Positions 25,306 through 35,333 of a stretch of DNA of 64,000 nt are shown piece after piece. Location of the stretch: contig NZ_CP016438.1 of NCBI RefSeq assembly GCF_001685355.1, positions 8,308,001 to 8,372,000 of the forward strand, read 5' to 3'. The notes below the pieces were generated by a model. The model ran no database searches. It was not told where the DNA came from and was given only the letters and a program-made list of their open reading frames with translations. Every line of letters starts with the position of its first letter. The stretch's first letter is position 1. A program made the translations under genes and the position numbers. This stretch comes from Streptomyces lincolnensis (lineage in GTDB: Bacteria; Actinomycetota; Actinomycetes; Streptomycetales; Streptomycetaceae).

Positions 25306-26064
25306 ATGACAGGACGACCCGCCGTCTCCGCCCACCGCGGCGGATCCGAGCGCGCCGGTGCCGCCACCCGGGAGGCCTACGAGGACGCGCTGAGCACCGG
25401 CGCCGAGTACGTCGAGTTCGACATCCGGCGCACCAAGGACGGCGTCCTCGTCGTCTACCACGACCCCCGGGTGGGGCGCACCGGGCCGCCGCTGAGCGGG
25501 ATCACCCACGCCGAGCTCAGCGAGCGCGCCGGATATGCCGTGCCGGCCGTGGACGAGGTCATGTCCCTGATCGCCGGGAAGCTCAAGGGGCACCTGGACC
25601 TGAAGGAGACCGGCTACGAGCGCGAGCTGATCGGCCGGGCCGTCGCCCTGCTCGGGGAGGACGGCTTCGTCGCCACCACCCTGGAGGACCGTTCCGTCGC
25701 CGCCATCACCCGGGACTTCCCGCGCGTGCGCACGGCTCTGTCCCTCGGCCGGGACCGCCGGGAGATCGCCCGGGGCCGGCTGCTGGGCACCCGGCTCGGC
25801 GAACTGCTGCCGATGCGCCGGGTGCGGGCCTGCGGCGCGGGCGGGGTGGCCGTGCACCAGCGGCTGGCCCGCACCAGTGTGCTGCGCGAGGCGGTCCGCC
25901 ACGATCTGTTCACCATGGTGTGGACGGTCAACGACGACACCCTGATGCGGGCCTTTCTCGACCACCCGCGCGTCGACGTCCTGGTCACCGACCGCCCCCG
26001 CCGCGCCGTCGCCCTCAGAGGCGCGCTGCACGACGAGCGCCCGCTGGGGTACCCGTCCCCTTGA
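25306..26064 (+). CDS. Glycerophosphodiester phosphodiesterase
   Basis: A 252-residue soluble TIM-barrel protein with the catalytic HRG (His10-Arg11), metal ligands in EYVEFDIRRT (Glu37, Asp39), VYHD (His52) and the C-terminal VWTVNDD / VLVTDRP blocks. It hydrolyses glycerophosphodiesters to glycerol-3-phosphate and an alcohol, recycling phospholipid head groups. There is no signal peptide, so it is cytoplasmic. It lies 7 bp after the CorA-like gene. Confidence 0.9.
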   Translation: MTGRPAVSAHRGGSERAGAATREAYEDALSTGAEYVEFDIRRTKDGVLVVYHDPRVGRTGPPLSGITHAELSERAGYAVPAVDEVMSLIAGKLKGHLDLKETGYERELIGRAVALLGEDGFVATTLEDRSVAAITRDFPRVRTALSLGRDRREIARGRLLGTRLGELLPMRRVRACGAGGVAVHQRLARTSVLREAVRHDLFTMVWTVNDDTLMRAFLDHPRVDVLVTDRPRRAVALRGALHDERPLGYPSP

Positions 26065-26094
26065 CAGCGGCGCACTCAAGTTTTGTGCTGGAGT
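26060..26094 (+). promoter_or_regulatory. HAIR-like (HspR) operator overlapping a TTGACA -35 box upstream of dnaK
   Basis: CTTGACA (26060-26066), 7 nt, ACTCAAG (26074-26080) reproduces the HAIR consensus CTTGAGT-N7-ACTCAAG with a perfect right half and 5/7 in the left half. After another 7 nt comes CTGGAGT (26088-26094), a further half-site with one mismatch. TTGACA (26061-26066) is a perfect -35; the -10 around 26084-26089 is weak. The ATG of the DnaK gene is 30 nt downstream, so a bound repressor would cover the promoter. Confidence 0.6.
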
Positions 26095-26124
26095 GCGGGA
26101 TCTCCCTGGCGGAAGGGGTCAGTG

Positions 26125-27996
<1,872 letters not shown>

Positions 27997-28012
27997 CGAC
28001 GGGGGCAGGCCG

Positions 28013-28486
28013 TCAGCCGCCCGCCCCGGCCCGGGTGGGCGGCAGGGTGGCGCACACGGCGTCCAGGACCGACGCGTACGGTGTGCCGGCGCCGGTGAGC
28101 CTGGAGCGCAGCCGCTCCAGGCCGTCGCGGTGCTCGGTGAGCAGGCCGGTGTCGCCGGTGCGGGCCGCGAGCTCCAGCACCGCGGGCAGGAAGTCGGGCA
28201 GCTCCTCGCCGGTGAGTTCGAGGCCCGCGGCCCGGTAGGCGTCCTGGAAGCGCACCGGCGGCGTGCCCCGCCACCGGCTCAGGTACAGGCTGTGCCGGTG
28301 CTCCGGGCCGAAGACCTGGACGTAGTGCTCGGCCAGCTCCCGGGGTGCCGTCACCGTCGCGTGGTCCACGAACTCCCTGAGCTGCGGGGCCGCTTCACGC
28401 AGCAGCGCGAGGCGGGCGCGGAAGTCGTCGTCGGGGTAGGTCAGGCAGAGCGCCGCCGCCTGGTACAGCACAGCGTCCGAGGGCAT
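28013..28486 (-). CDS. narJ: NarJ-type nitrate reductase assembly chaperone, without narGHI
   Basis: A 157-residue helical protein of the TorD/NarJ family: YQAAALCLTYPDDDFRARLALLREA, then APRELAEHYVQVFGPEHRHSLYLSRWRGTPP with the typical Tyr-Val-x-x-Phe block. NarJ binds the nitrate reductase alpha subunit during Mo-cofactor insertion. It should lie between narH (upstream) and narI (downstream), but upstream is 293 bp without a gene and then a regulator, and downstream is the convergent DnaK gene. It is therefore isolated. Length is near the short end for the family. Confidence 0.82.
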   Translation of the reverse strand: MPSDAVLYQAAALCLTYPDDDFRARLALLREAAPQLREFVDHATVTAPRELAEHYVQVFGPEHRHSLYLSRWRGTPPVRFQDAYRAAGLELTGEELPDFLPAVLELAARTGDTGLLTEHRDGLERLRSRLTGAGTPYASVLDAVCATLPPTRAGAGG

Positions 28487-28779
28487 CCGGCCTCCTTGGC
28501 TTCGTCGGCGGTCCGCCGTCGGTGGTCCGCCCCTTCGGGATCCTCGCCGCGCTCGCCCGTGGCTGTCTCGAACCTAGGGCGGCACGGGGGAGCGCACCCG
28601 CTGACGGCACCCGTCCGGGTCAGGGCCCGCGGGGGACGGGCACGACGCCTTCCGCCCGGGCGGGCCGTGGCGCCCTCGGGTGCCCGTGCGGCAGGTCTCG
28701 CGCGCGCCCCGCGCACCACGCTGCTGTCCGAGGCCAGGATGCGGCGGGCCGACCGGTGGTGTCGGTCCTGTCGGGCCGC
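28487..28779. other. Intergenic region upstream of narJ, no gene seen
   Basis: These 293 bases lie between the narJ start and the stop of the XRE/DUF5753 gene. I looked for the end of a nitrate reductase beta subunit and for the small DUF397 gene that often follows DUF5753 regulators and found neither. GC is uniformly high with several short inverted repeats. No strong promoter is evident. Confidence 0.5.
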
Positions 28780-29643
28780 TCAGAAGTCCGCGCGGCGGTC
28801 CCGCAGGAGCTTCTTCGTGCGCTCCGCCGAGGCCGAGCGCGCCGACATGTGGTCCAGGACCTCCAGGTGCGTGCCGACCTCCTTGCGGGAGTCGAGGTAG
28901 AGGGCGCCGGTGAGGTACTCGGTGAAGACCATGTCGGGCAGCTCCGGCTCGGCGAAGCGGAAGAGCGAGAACGGCGCGTACGTGCCCGGGTGGGGGCCCT
29001 CCGCGAACTCCGCGATCTGGAGGGTGACCCGGTCCCGCTCGGCGAACTCCAGCAGCTTGTCCAGCTGCCCGGCCATGACCTCGCCGCGGATGCTGACCGG
29101 CCGCCGCAGCACCGTCTCGTCCATGATCACCCACAGGTGGGGCGGGTTCTCGCGCTCCAGGAGCCGCTGCCGGGCCATCCGCAGCGACACGTGCCGCTCG
29201 ATCGTTTCCGCACCGGCCTGGCCGATCGTGCCGGCCTCCAGGACGGCACGCGCGTACTCCTCGGTCTGGAGCAGACCGGGCACGAAGTGCGGCTCGTAGG
29301 AGCGGATGATGCGGGCGGCGCCCTCCAGGCTCACGTACAGGCTGAACCATTCGGGCAGCACGTCGTGGAACCGCTGCCACCAGCCGGGCCGGTTCGCCTC
29401 CTCGGCCAGCGCGACGAAGGCCTCGGTCTCCTCCTCGGAGACGCCGTAGGTCTCCAGCAGCACCTGCACGTACGGGATCTTCAGTGCGACATCGGCCATC
29501 TCCATGCGCCGGACCGTCGCGGGTGCCACCCGCAGCACCTGGGCGGCCTCCTCACGCTTGAGTCCGGCCGCCTCCCGCAGTTCCTGCAGGCGTCTGCCGA
29601 GCACCACCTGACCTACGGTGGGCGCGGGACGCCGCTCACTCAC
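28780..29643 (-). CDS. XRE-family regulator with DUF5753
   Basis: A 287-residue protein with an N-terminal helix-turn-helix (residues ~14-68: LGRRLQELREAAGLKREEAAQVLRVAPATVRRMEM) and a C-terminal DUF5753 ligand/interaction domain (~105-280: EPHFVPGLLQTEEYARAVL, PPHLWVIMDETVLRR). Proteins of this very common Streptomyces type usually accompany a small DUF397 protein as a toxin-antitoxin-like or regulator pair; no DUF397 gene is adjacent here. Its upstream region shares an ATTACC-N5-GGTAAT palindrome (29737-29753) with the next gene. Confidence 0.9.
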   Translation of the reverse strand: MSERRPAPTVGQVVLGRRLQELREAAGLKREEAAQVLRVAPATVRRMEMADVALKIPYVQVLLETYGVSEEETEAFVALAEEANRPGWWQRFHDVLPEWFSLYVSLEGAARIIRSYEPHFVPGLLQTEEYARAVLEAGTIGQAGAETIERHVSLRMARQRLLERENPPHLWVIMDETVLRRPVSIRGEVMAGQLDKLLEFAERDRVTLQIAEFAEGPHPGTYAPFSLFRFAEPELPDMVFTEYLTGALYLDSRKEVGTHLEVLDHMSARSASAERTKKLLRDRRADF

Positions 29644-29736
29644 GCCACGCCTCCCCTACGCGTCGAAGCTTGCGAGCAGTGTGTCATGTTCACCTGTCAG
29701 TCTCAGCGGTCACGGCGGCTTCTTCGTCACCCCTCC

Positions 29737-29753
29737 ATTACCTCACGGGTAAT
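29737..29753. promoter_or_regulatory. ATTACC-N5-GGTAAT palindrome in divergent promoter region
   Basis: ATTACC (29737-29742) and GGTAAT (29748-29753) form a perfect 6-bp inverted repeat in an unusually AT-rich patch between the divergent XRE gene and the 29869 membrane-protein gene. It could be the XRE operator. GGTAATCGA also occurs once in the promoter of the other XRE gene, near 31117. Confidence 0.35.
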
Positions 29754-29868
29754 CGACCCGCACCCCGGGCGGACGAGATCGTGGGGTCACCGGGTTCCGG
29801 GCCGGCGCACTCCGGCCCGGGATCCGGGTTCCCCACCGCCCACCGACCTCGACGGAGGCTGATCCGCC

Positions 29869-30294
29869 ATGTCCGCATCCCAGCTCGCCGCCCTCGCCCG
29901 GACCGCCGACCCGCAGGTCGTGCTGCGCCGCTTCCTGACGCTGGACGCGCTGGTCACCGGGGCGAACGGCCTCGCCTACCTGGCCGTGTCCGGGCCGCTC
30001 GGCGACTTCCTCGGCGTCGACTCCGCGCTGCTGCTCGGCCTCGGGGCCTTCCTCCTGGCGTACGCGGCCGGTGTGGGCGTCCTGGCCTCGCGCGGACGGC
30101 CGCCGGCGCTCGCCGTCCGGGCCGTGATCGAGGCCAACCTCACCTGGGCGGCGCTCAGTTGCCTGGCGCTCGCGCTGTGGCTGACCCCGAGCACGGCGGG
30201 CGCGGTGTGGACGGTCCTCCAGGCGGCCGTCGTGGCGGGGTTCGCGCTGCTCCAGCACATGGCGCTGAGGGCCCGTCAGGGAAGCAGTGAGTGA
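29869..30294 (+). CDS. Four-helix membrane protein, unknown function
   Basis: A 141-residue protein with four hydrophobic segments (about 27-45, 48-72, 82-103 and 110-132) and short polar termini. I recognise it as a widespread actinomycete integral-membrane type with no assigned function. Its 3' end overlaps the end of the convergent MmyB-like regulator gene by 19 bp. Confidence 0.75.
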   Translation: MSASQLAALARTADPQVVLRRFLTLDALVTGANGLAYLAVSGPLGDFLGVDSALLLGLGAFLLAYAAGVGVLASRGRPPALAVRAVIEANLTWAALSCLALALWLTPSTAGAVWTVLQAAVVAGFALLQHMALRARQGSSE

Positions 30295-31106
30295 AGGTAC
30301 TTGACCGTCGCCGGGTCGGCCGGGAGCAGTGTCTCGATGGCCAGCTCGGCGACGGTCACGTCCATGGGCGTGTTGAAGGTGGAGATGGACGACACGAACG
30401 ACAGCGTCCGGCCCTCGTGCTCGATCACCATCGGCAGCGCGAAGTGCGCGACGGGCAGGCCGGGTTGCGGCTCGTCGTCCTTCTCGGGCACCGGGTAGGC
30501 CGCCACCTCCTCGTACAGCGCCCGCAGCGGCTCCGAGCGGTGCAGGGCGATCTGCCGCTCCATCTGGTCGAGCAGATGCCCGCGCCACGCCCGCCGGTTG
30601 CGGATGCGCGGGGCCAGTCCCTGCGGGTGCAGGCTCAGCCGCATCGCGTTCAGCGGCGGGGCGAGCACGGACTCCGGGAGGCCGTCGAGCAGCATCAGGA
30701 TGCCCCGGTTGGCGGCGACGACGTCGTAGACCGCGTTCACCACGAAGGCCGGGTAGGGCTCGTAGCCCTGGATCAGCTGCTCGATCCCCTCGCGCACGGT
30801 GTCCAGCGCGGGGTCGTCCAGCGGGGTCTCGGGGTAGTGGGGCGCGTATCCGGCCGCCAGCAGCAGCGCGTTGCGCTCCCGGACCGGCACGTCCAGGTGC
30901 TCGGCCAGCCGCAGCACCATCTCCTCGCTCGGCCGGGAACGGCCCGTCTCGATGAAGCTGATGTGCCGGGCCGAGGAGTCGGCCCGCAGCGCCAACTCCA
31001 GCTGGCTGACCCGCCGTTGCTCCCGCCAGGCCCGCAGCAGCGGGCCGACGCCCCGGTCGGAGGGGGTGGTGGTTCGTACGGCCTTGTCGGTCGGGACAAT
31101 GGTCAT
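30276..31106 (-). CDS. XRE-family regulator with MmyB-like ligand-binding domain
   Basis: A 276-residue protein. The N-terminal helix-turn-helix (residues ~22-80: LLRAWREQRRVSQLELALRADSSARHISFIETGRSRPSEEMVLRLAE) is followed by the MmyB-like PAS-type domain (~105-270: YEPYPAFVVNAVYDVVAANRG, TPMDVTVAELAIETLLPADPAT). MmyB-like domains are thought to bind fatty-acid-like ligands, and such regulators usually control an adjacent oxidoreductase gene, absent here. Only 29 bp separate its ATG from the divergent ADP-ribosylglycohydrolase gene. Confidence 0.9.
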   Translation of the reverse strand: MTIVPTDKAVRTTTPSDRGVGPLLRAWREQRRVSQLELALRADSSARHISFIETGRSRPSEEMVLRLAEHLDVPVRERNALLLAAGYAPHYPETPLDDPALDTVREGIEQLIQGYEPYPAFVVNAVYDVVAANRGILMLLDGLPESVLAPPLNAMRLSLHPQGLAPRIRNRRAWRGHLLDQMERQIALHRSEPLRALYEEVAAYPVPEKDDEPQPGLPVAHFALPMVIEHEGRTLSFVSSISTFNTPMDVTVAELAIETLLPADPATVKYLHSLLP

Positions 31107-31135
31107 ACGTACGACGGTAATCGAGGAGTGGGCGC

Positions 31136-32203
31136 ATGAACGGGCCGTGGACGACAGCGAGCGCGGCGGTGCACCGCGCCAGGGTGCGGGGCTGTCTGCT
31201 CGGCGGGGCGGTCGGAGACGCCCTCGGCTATCCGGTGGAGTTCTCCTCCCTGGACCGCATCCGGTCCACCCACGGACGGCACGGCGTCACCGGGCTCGTG
31301 CCCGGGGCGCATGGCGCGACGGGTCTGGTCAGCGACGACACGCAGATGAGCCTCTTCACCGTGGAGGCCCTGATCCAGGCTCGCGCCCGGGAGCGGGAGA
31401 AGGGGATCGGCGGCGCTTGGCCGGTGCTGCTGCGCCAGGCGTACGAGCGCTGGCTGGAGACCCAGTCCAAGCCGGGTCCGGAGCAGGGTGGCGCCCCCAC
31501 GGGCGGGCTGCTCGGCGAGCTCTGGTTGTACGCCCGACGCGCTCCGGGCAACGCCTGCCTCTCAGGGATCGCCCAGATGTACGCTCCCGACCCGTGGCTC
31601 GAACTGGACGGCAAGCCAGGACAGGTCAACCCCGACTCCAAGGGCTGCGGCACGGTCATGCGCTCGGCCCCCTTCGGACTGGTCAACCCCGCAGACGCGG
31701 CCTTTCCGATGGCCGCCCGCGGCGCCCAGATCACCCACGGCCACCCCACCGGCTACTACGCGGCGGGCGCACTGGCCGCGATCGTGGCGCATCTCGTCGC
31801 CGGCGAGTCCCTGGAGGGCGCGGTCCTGCGCACGCTCCGGCTGCTGGCCCGCCACCCCGGCCACCAGGAGACGACGACCGCCCTGGAACAGGCCCTCGAC
31901 CTGGCCTCCGAGGGGATGCCGACGGCGGAGAAGCTCGAAACCCTCGGCGCGGGATGGGTCGCCGAGGAGGCCCTCGCCCTCGCCGTGTACTGCGCGCTCG
32001 CCGAGCCCGGCGTCGAGCGGGCCCTGCTGCTGTCCGTCAACCACTCCGGCGACAGCGACTCCACCGGCTCCCTCTGCGGCAACCTGCTCGGCGCGCTGCA
32101 CGGCGACGTGGGTCTGCCGCACGAGTGGGTCCGGCAGATCGAGGGCCGGGCCGTGATCGCCGCGCTCGCCGACGACCTCGCGGCGGAAAGTGTCCGCGGC
32201 TGA
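31136..32203 (+). CDS. ADP-ribosylglycohydrolase (DraG family)
   Basis: A 355-residue soluble protein with the family's metal-binding residues: GAVGDALGYPVEF near the start, SDDTQMSLF (~residue 66) and NHSGDSDSTGSLCGNLLG (~303). DraG-type enzymes remove ADP-ribose from modified proteins or hydrolyse related ADP-ribose conjugates. No partner ADP-ribosyltransferase is visible in the window. It shares a very short divergent control region with the MmyB-like regulator, which suggests joint regulation. Confidence 0.9.
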   Translation: MNGPWTTASAAVHRARVRGCLLGGAVGDALGYPVEFSSLDRIRSTHGRHGVTGLVPGAHGATGLVSDDTQMSLFTVEALIQARAREREKGIGGAWPVLLRQAYERWLETQSKPGPEQGGAPTGGLLGELWLYARRAPGNACLSGIAQMYAPDPWLELDGKPGQVNPDSKGCGTVMRSAPFGLVNPADAAFPMAARGAQITHGHPTGYYAAGALAAIVAHLVAGESLEGAVLRTLRLLARHPGHQETTTALEQALDLASEGMPTAEKLETLGAGWVAEEALALAVYCALAEPGVERALLLSVNHSGDSDSTGSLCGNLLGALHGDVGLPHEWVRQIEGRAVIAALADDLAAESVRG

Positions 32204-32301
32204 CCCGGGGGAACCCTTCTGACCAGGGCCGCGGCACACCTGCTGTGGCACGCTGAAGAAGCACCGCACCCAGCACCCCGGTTTCAGGAAGGAGCGCGGC
32301 C

Positions 32302-32607
32302 ATGCCCCTCGAACCGCTGTCGCAGAAGGAGATCGAGGACCGGCTGGCGGAGCTGCCGGGCTGGTCCGTCGACGGCGACCGGCTCTCCCGGTCCTACCGG
32401 CTCGGCACGCACTTCGCCGCGGCGGCGCTGGTCGTCCACATCGCCCAGGTCCAGGAGGAGCTCGACCACCACTCCGACCTCACGCTCGGCTACAACACCG
32501 TCTCCCTGAGTGTGAACACGCACAGCGTCGGCGGCGCCGTGACGGAGCGGGACTTCGAGCTCGCACAGAAGGTGGAGGCACTGGCCCCCGGCCACGGAGC
32601 CCGCTGA
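32302..32607 (+). CDS. Pterin-4a-carbinolamine dehydratase
   Basis: A 101-residue protein with the active-site pattern AALVVHIAQVQEELDHHSDLTLGYN (His46, His56, His57), matching the PCD/DCoH family. It dehydrates 4a-hydroxytetrahydropterin during recycling of the pterin cofactor of aromatic amino-acid hydroxylases; no such hydroxylase is nearby. A strong GGAAGGAG site precedes the ATG. Confidence 0.92.
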   Translation: MPLEPLSQKEIEDRLAELPGWSVDGDRLSRSYRLGTHFAAAALVVHIAQVQEELDHHSDLTLGYNTVSLSVNTHSVGGAVTERDFELAQKVEALAPGHGAR

Positions 32608-32638
32608 GGCCGGAGCCGGACCACGACAAGGAGCGCCG

Positions 32639-33382
32639 GTGCTGGACTACGACAAGGAGGCCGACGCCTACGACGACACCCGCGGCGGCGAACCCAGAGC
32701 CGCCGCGGCCGCCGAAGCCGTCCTCGGTCTGGTCCCGCCGGGCACCGGCCGGCTCCTCGACGTGGCCTGCGGCACCGGGATCGTGACCAGGCGCCTCGCG
32801 ACGGCCCGCCCCGGCCTGCGGGTGACCGGCGCGGACCTCACCTACGGCATGGCCCGGATGGCCGCCGTACGCCTGCCCGGGGCCATCGTGCTGGCGGACA
32901 GCCGTCGGCTGCCGTTCCCCGACGGGGCCTTCGACGCCGTGAGCAGCGTGTGGCTGCTGCATCTGCTCGACACGGGGGAGGACGTCCGGGCCGCGGTCGC
33001 CGAGTGCGCCCGGGTGCTGCGCCCCGGCGGCAGCTACGTCACCACCGTCGACAAGGCCGCCGCGCACGACGTCGGCAGCGATGTCGACAGGGTGCTCGCC
33101 CCGCGCCCGCGCCGGCCCGCGCAGGACGCCGCCGGGGCCGTCACGGCGTACGCCGAGGCGCTCGGCCTGGTCCCGGCGGGGCGGGCCCGCTTCCCCGGCC
33201 ACGGCCAGGGCCGCAGCCCCCGGGGCACCGTCGCGGACCTCGGACGCGGCTGGTTCACCCGCGTCCCGCCCGGCTCGCCGCTCGCCGAACGGTTCGCCGC
33301 CCGCCTCGAAGCCCTCCCGGACCAGGACCGCCGCCGACCCGACCCGGTGTTCACCCTCCTGGCGTTCAGGAAGCCCGGCTGA
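32639..33382 (+). CDS. Class I SAM-dependent methyltransferase
   Basis: A 247-residue protein with motif I LLDVACGTGIVTRRLA (~39-54), the acidic motif II VTGADLTYGM, and a post-I block FDAVSSVWLLHLL. This is the UbiE/Methyltransf_11 type acting on an unknown small molecule. It starts with GTG 31 bp after the dehydratase gene (AAGGAGCGCCG precedes), so the two are probably co-transcribed. Its 3' end overlaps the convergent 33366 gene by 17 bp. Confidence 0.88.
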   Translation: MLDYDKEADAYDDTRGGEPRAAAAAEAVLGLVPPGTGRLLDVACGTGIVTRRLATARPGLRVTGADLTYGMARMAAVRLPGAIVLADSRRLPFPDGAFDAVSSVWLLHLLDTGEDVRAAVAECARVLRPGGSYVTTVDKAAAHDVGSDVDRVLAPRPRRPAQDAAGAVTAYAEALGLVPAGRARFPGHGQGRSPRGTVADLGRGWFTRVPPGSPLAERFAARLEALPDQDRRRPDPVFTLLAFRKPG

Positions 33383-33827
33383 AGTCCATGAACCAGTTGG
33401 TCAGCCAGGTCTCCCCGCCGTCCGACGAGAACGCCTGCTCCCAGCGTGCCGTGGTCCGGGAGATCCCCGACCACACGAACCGCACCCGTACGTCCTTTCC
33501 GCCGTGGGTGTCGTCGCCGTGGAACACGCCGCGTCCGTCCTCGAAACGGCCGACCACCGGCGGGAACAGCCTTCCGGTGCGGCTGGAGGACCAGTTGAGC
33601 GACCACTGCTCGCTCTCCCGGTCGAAGAGCCGCAGCGTCAGCCCCTTCCATCCCTGGCCGGGCACGTCCAGTTCGTCGATGTTCGCGGCGCCGTCGAACA
33701 GGCTCCAGCAGCGGCTCGTGGCGGCGAACTCCTCCCAGCCGCTGTCCGGGTCGAGGAAGTCGGTGCGGCGGCGGTGCGCCACGTTCCACTCGCCGTGGAG
33801 GAAGTCGAAGTCGTGCGAGCTGCTCAT
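33366..33827 (-). CDS. Conserved protein of unknown function (DUF1579-like beta-barrel)
   Basis: A 153-residue soluble protein rich in aromatic beta strands: FDFLHGEWNVAHRRR, GLTLRLFD, WSLNWSSS, FEDGRGVFHGDD, VRFVWSG, ARWEQAFSSDGGETW-TNW. The strand pattern and opening H-GEW resemble DUF1579-type lipocalin-like folds; no activity is known. Its ATG overlaps the upstream gene's stop by 4 bp, so the pair is co-translated. The start was chosen for its GGAG site 7 nt upstream. Confidence 0.7.
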   Translation of the reverse strand: MSSSHDFDFLHGEWNVAHRRRTDFLDPDSGWEEFAATSRCWSLFDGAANIDELDVPGQGWKGLTLRLFDRESEQWSLNWSSSRTGRLFPPVVGRFEDGRGVFHGDDTHGGKDVRVRFVWSGISRTTARWEQAFSSDGGETWLTNWFMDFSRAS

Positions 33828-34303
33828 GAACGGTCTCCAGTGGTCCCCGCGGGCAGGGAATCGGTCACATAGGCGTCGAGGTCCGGTACGTCGGGTGCGA
33901 GCAGGTGCCGTACCCAGGCATCCCGTTCGTGCAGGATCGGCGGGAGCTCCCACACACAGCCGATCCAGGGCAGGTCCGGAGTGATGAAGTGGGTGGGGTC
34001 GTCGTCGGGGCAGCCGAGGGCCGGCTGGCCCGCCGCGGCGCCACGGAAGTGCAGGACGTTGTCCCACACCCAGCTGTAGGCGTTGAGATAGGCGCCGTCG
34101 TCGCCGCCCCGGTGCAGGACGACGAAGGTCGCGGGCGGGGTGCCGTCCGGCTCCGGCAGCAGCTCCGGCAGGATCGCGTACGCCGCCTTCTCCACCTCGG
34201 GAGCGATGCCGGCCGGGGCGGCGGTGACGTGGTAACGCTTGATGTGCCGGCCGGCCACCGTCAGGGGCGGCGGCACGGTCAGCAGCTTCTCGGTGAAGGC
34301 CAT
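33824..34303 (-). CDS. Conserved hypothetical protein paired with the 33366 gene
   Basis: A 159-residue protein (MAFTEKLLTVPPPLTVAGRH...) with a mixed alpha/beta pattern and the stretch PATFVVLHRGGDDGAYLNAYSWVWDNVLH. I do not recognise a named family. It lies 33 bp from, and divergent to, a WYL-domain regulator that probably controls it, and is coupled to the downstream DUF1579-like gene by an ATGA overlap. Confidence 0.65.
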   Translation of the reverse strand: MAFTEKLLTVPPPLTVAGRHIKRYHVTAAPAGIAPEVEKAAYAILPELLPEPDGTPPATFVVLHRGGDDGAYLNAYSWVWDNVLHFRGAAAGQPALGCPDDDPTHFITPDLPWIGCVWELPPILHERDAWVRHLLAPDVPDLDAYVTDSLPAGTTGDRS

Positions 34304-34336
34304 GACGCGACGCTAGGCCCGCTTCACTGACATCCT

Positions 34337-35293
34337 GTGGCAGTGAAAGCCGGCCGACTCGTCTCGATCCTGCTCCTGCTCCAGACCCGGGGCCGGATGA
34401 CCGCCGCCGACCTCGCCGCGGAGCTGGAGGTCTCCGTCCGCACGGTCTACCGGGACGTCGAGGCCCTGAGCGCGGCCGGCGTCCCGCTCTACGGCGACTC
34501 GGGCCACGCCGGCGGCTACCGCCTCCTGGACGGCTACCGCACCCGCCTGACCGGTCTCACCGCGGGCGAGGCCGAGGCGCTCTTCCTCGCCGGCGCCCCC
34601 GGCCCCGCCGCCGAACTGGGCCTCGGGTCCGTCCTGGCCGCCGCGCAGCTCAAGGTCCGCGCCGCGCTGCCGCGGGAACTGCGCGCCCATGCCGACCGGA
34701 TCAGCGGCCGCTTCCATCTCGACGCCCCCGGCTGGTATGCGGACGCCGACGACGTCCCCCACCTGCCCGCGGTCGCCGACGCCGTCTGGAACAGCCGAGT
34801 CCTGCACGTGCGGTACCGCCGCTGGCGCGAACCCACCGACGTGGAGCGCCGCCTGGAGCCGTACGGACTCGTCCTGAAGGCGGGCCGCTGGTATGTCGTC
34901 GCGGGCCCCGGCCCCCGCACCTTCCGCGTCGACCAGATCCTCGAACTCACCGCCTCCGACGAGGAGTTCACCCGCCCCGACGACTTCGACCTGGCGGCCC
35001 ACTGGACGGCGTACCAGCGCGACTTCCACGACCGGCTCCACCGCGGCGAGGCGCTCGTCCGGCTGGCCCCGGGGACCGGGCTGCCGCGAGCGGTAGAGGA
35101 GGGCCGGGACGAACACGGCTGGACCGTCGCCAGGGTCCCCGTCGAGTCCGTCGAGCACGCCCAGGGCGAGTTCCTGCGCCTCGGCACGGACATCGAGGTC
35201 CTGCACCCGCCCGAACTGCGCGAACGCATCGCCCGCACGGTCGCCGAACTGGCCGAAAGATACGGCAACCCGCACGCGCCCGGCGGCGACTGA
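34337..35293 (+). CDS. WYL-domain transcriptional regulator (YafY/DeoR type)
   Basis: A 318-residue regulator: winged helix-turn-helix at residues ~5-60 (RLVSILLLLQTRGRMTAADLAAELEVSVRTVYRDVEALSAAGVPL) and a WYL domain (~145-215: YRRWREPTDVERRLEPYGLVLKAGRWYVVA) plus the C-terminal WCX extension. WYL regulators sense nucleic-acid or small ligands; this subtype generally controls the divergent neighbour, here the 34303-33366 pair. The start codon is GTG. Confidence 0.9.
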   Translation: MAVKAGRLVSILLLLQTRGRMTAADLAAELEVSVRTVYRDVEALSAAGVPLYGDSGHAGGYRLLDGYRTRLTGLTAGEAEALFLAGAPGPAAELGLGSVLAAAQLKVRAALPRELRAHADRISGRFHLDAPGWYADADDVPHLPAVADAVWNSRVLHVRYRRWREPTDVERRLEPYGLVLKAGRWYVVAGPGPRTFRVDQILELTASDEEFTRPDDFDLAAHWTAYQRDFHDRLHRGEALVRLAPGTGLPRAVEEGRDEHGWTVARVPVESVEHAQGEFLRLGTDIEVLHPPELRERIARTVAELAERYGNPHAPGGD

Positions 35294-35333
35294 CAGGGAA
35301 CGGAAGCCATCCGTCCCCCAGGAGGTCCCTCCC

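Noticed and set aside
26074..26094. ACTCAAG-N7-CTGGAGT as the main HAIR site
   Set aside because: The half-site order is everted relative to the HAIR consensus; the preceding CTTGACA-N7-ACTCAAG has the correct order and was preferred.
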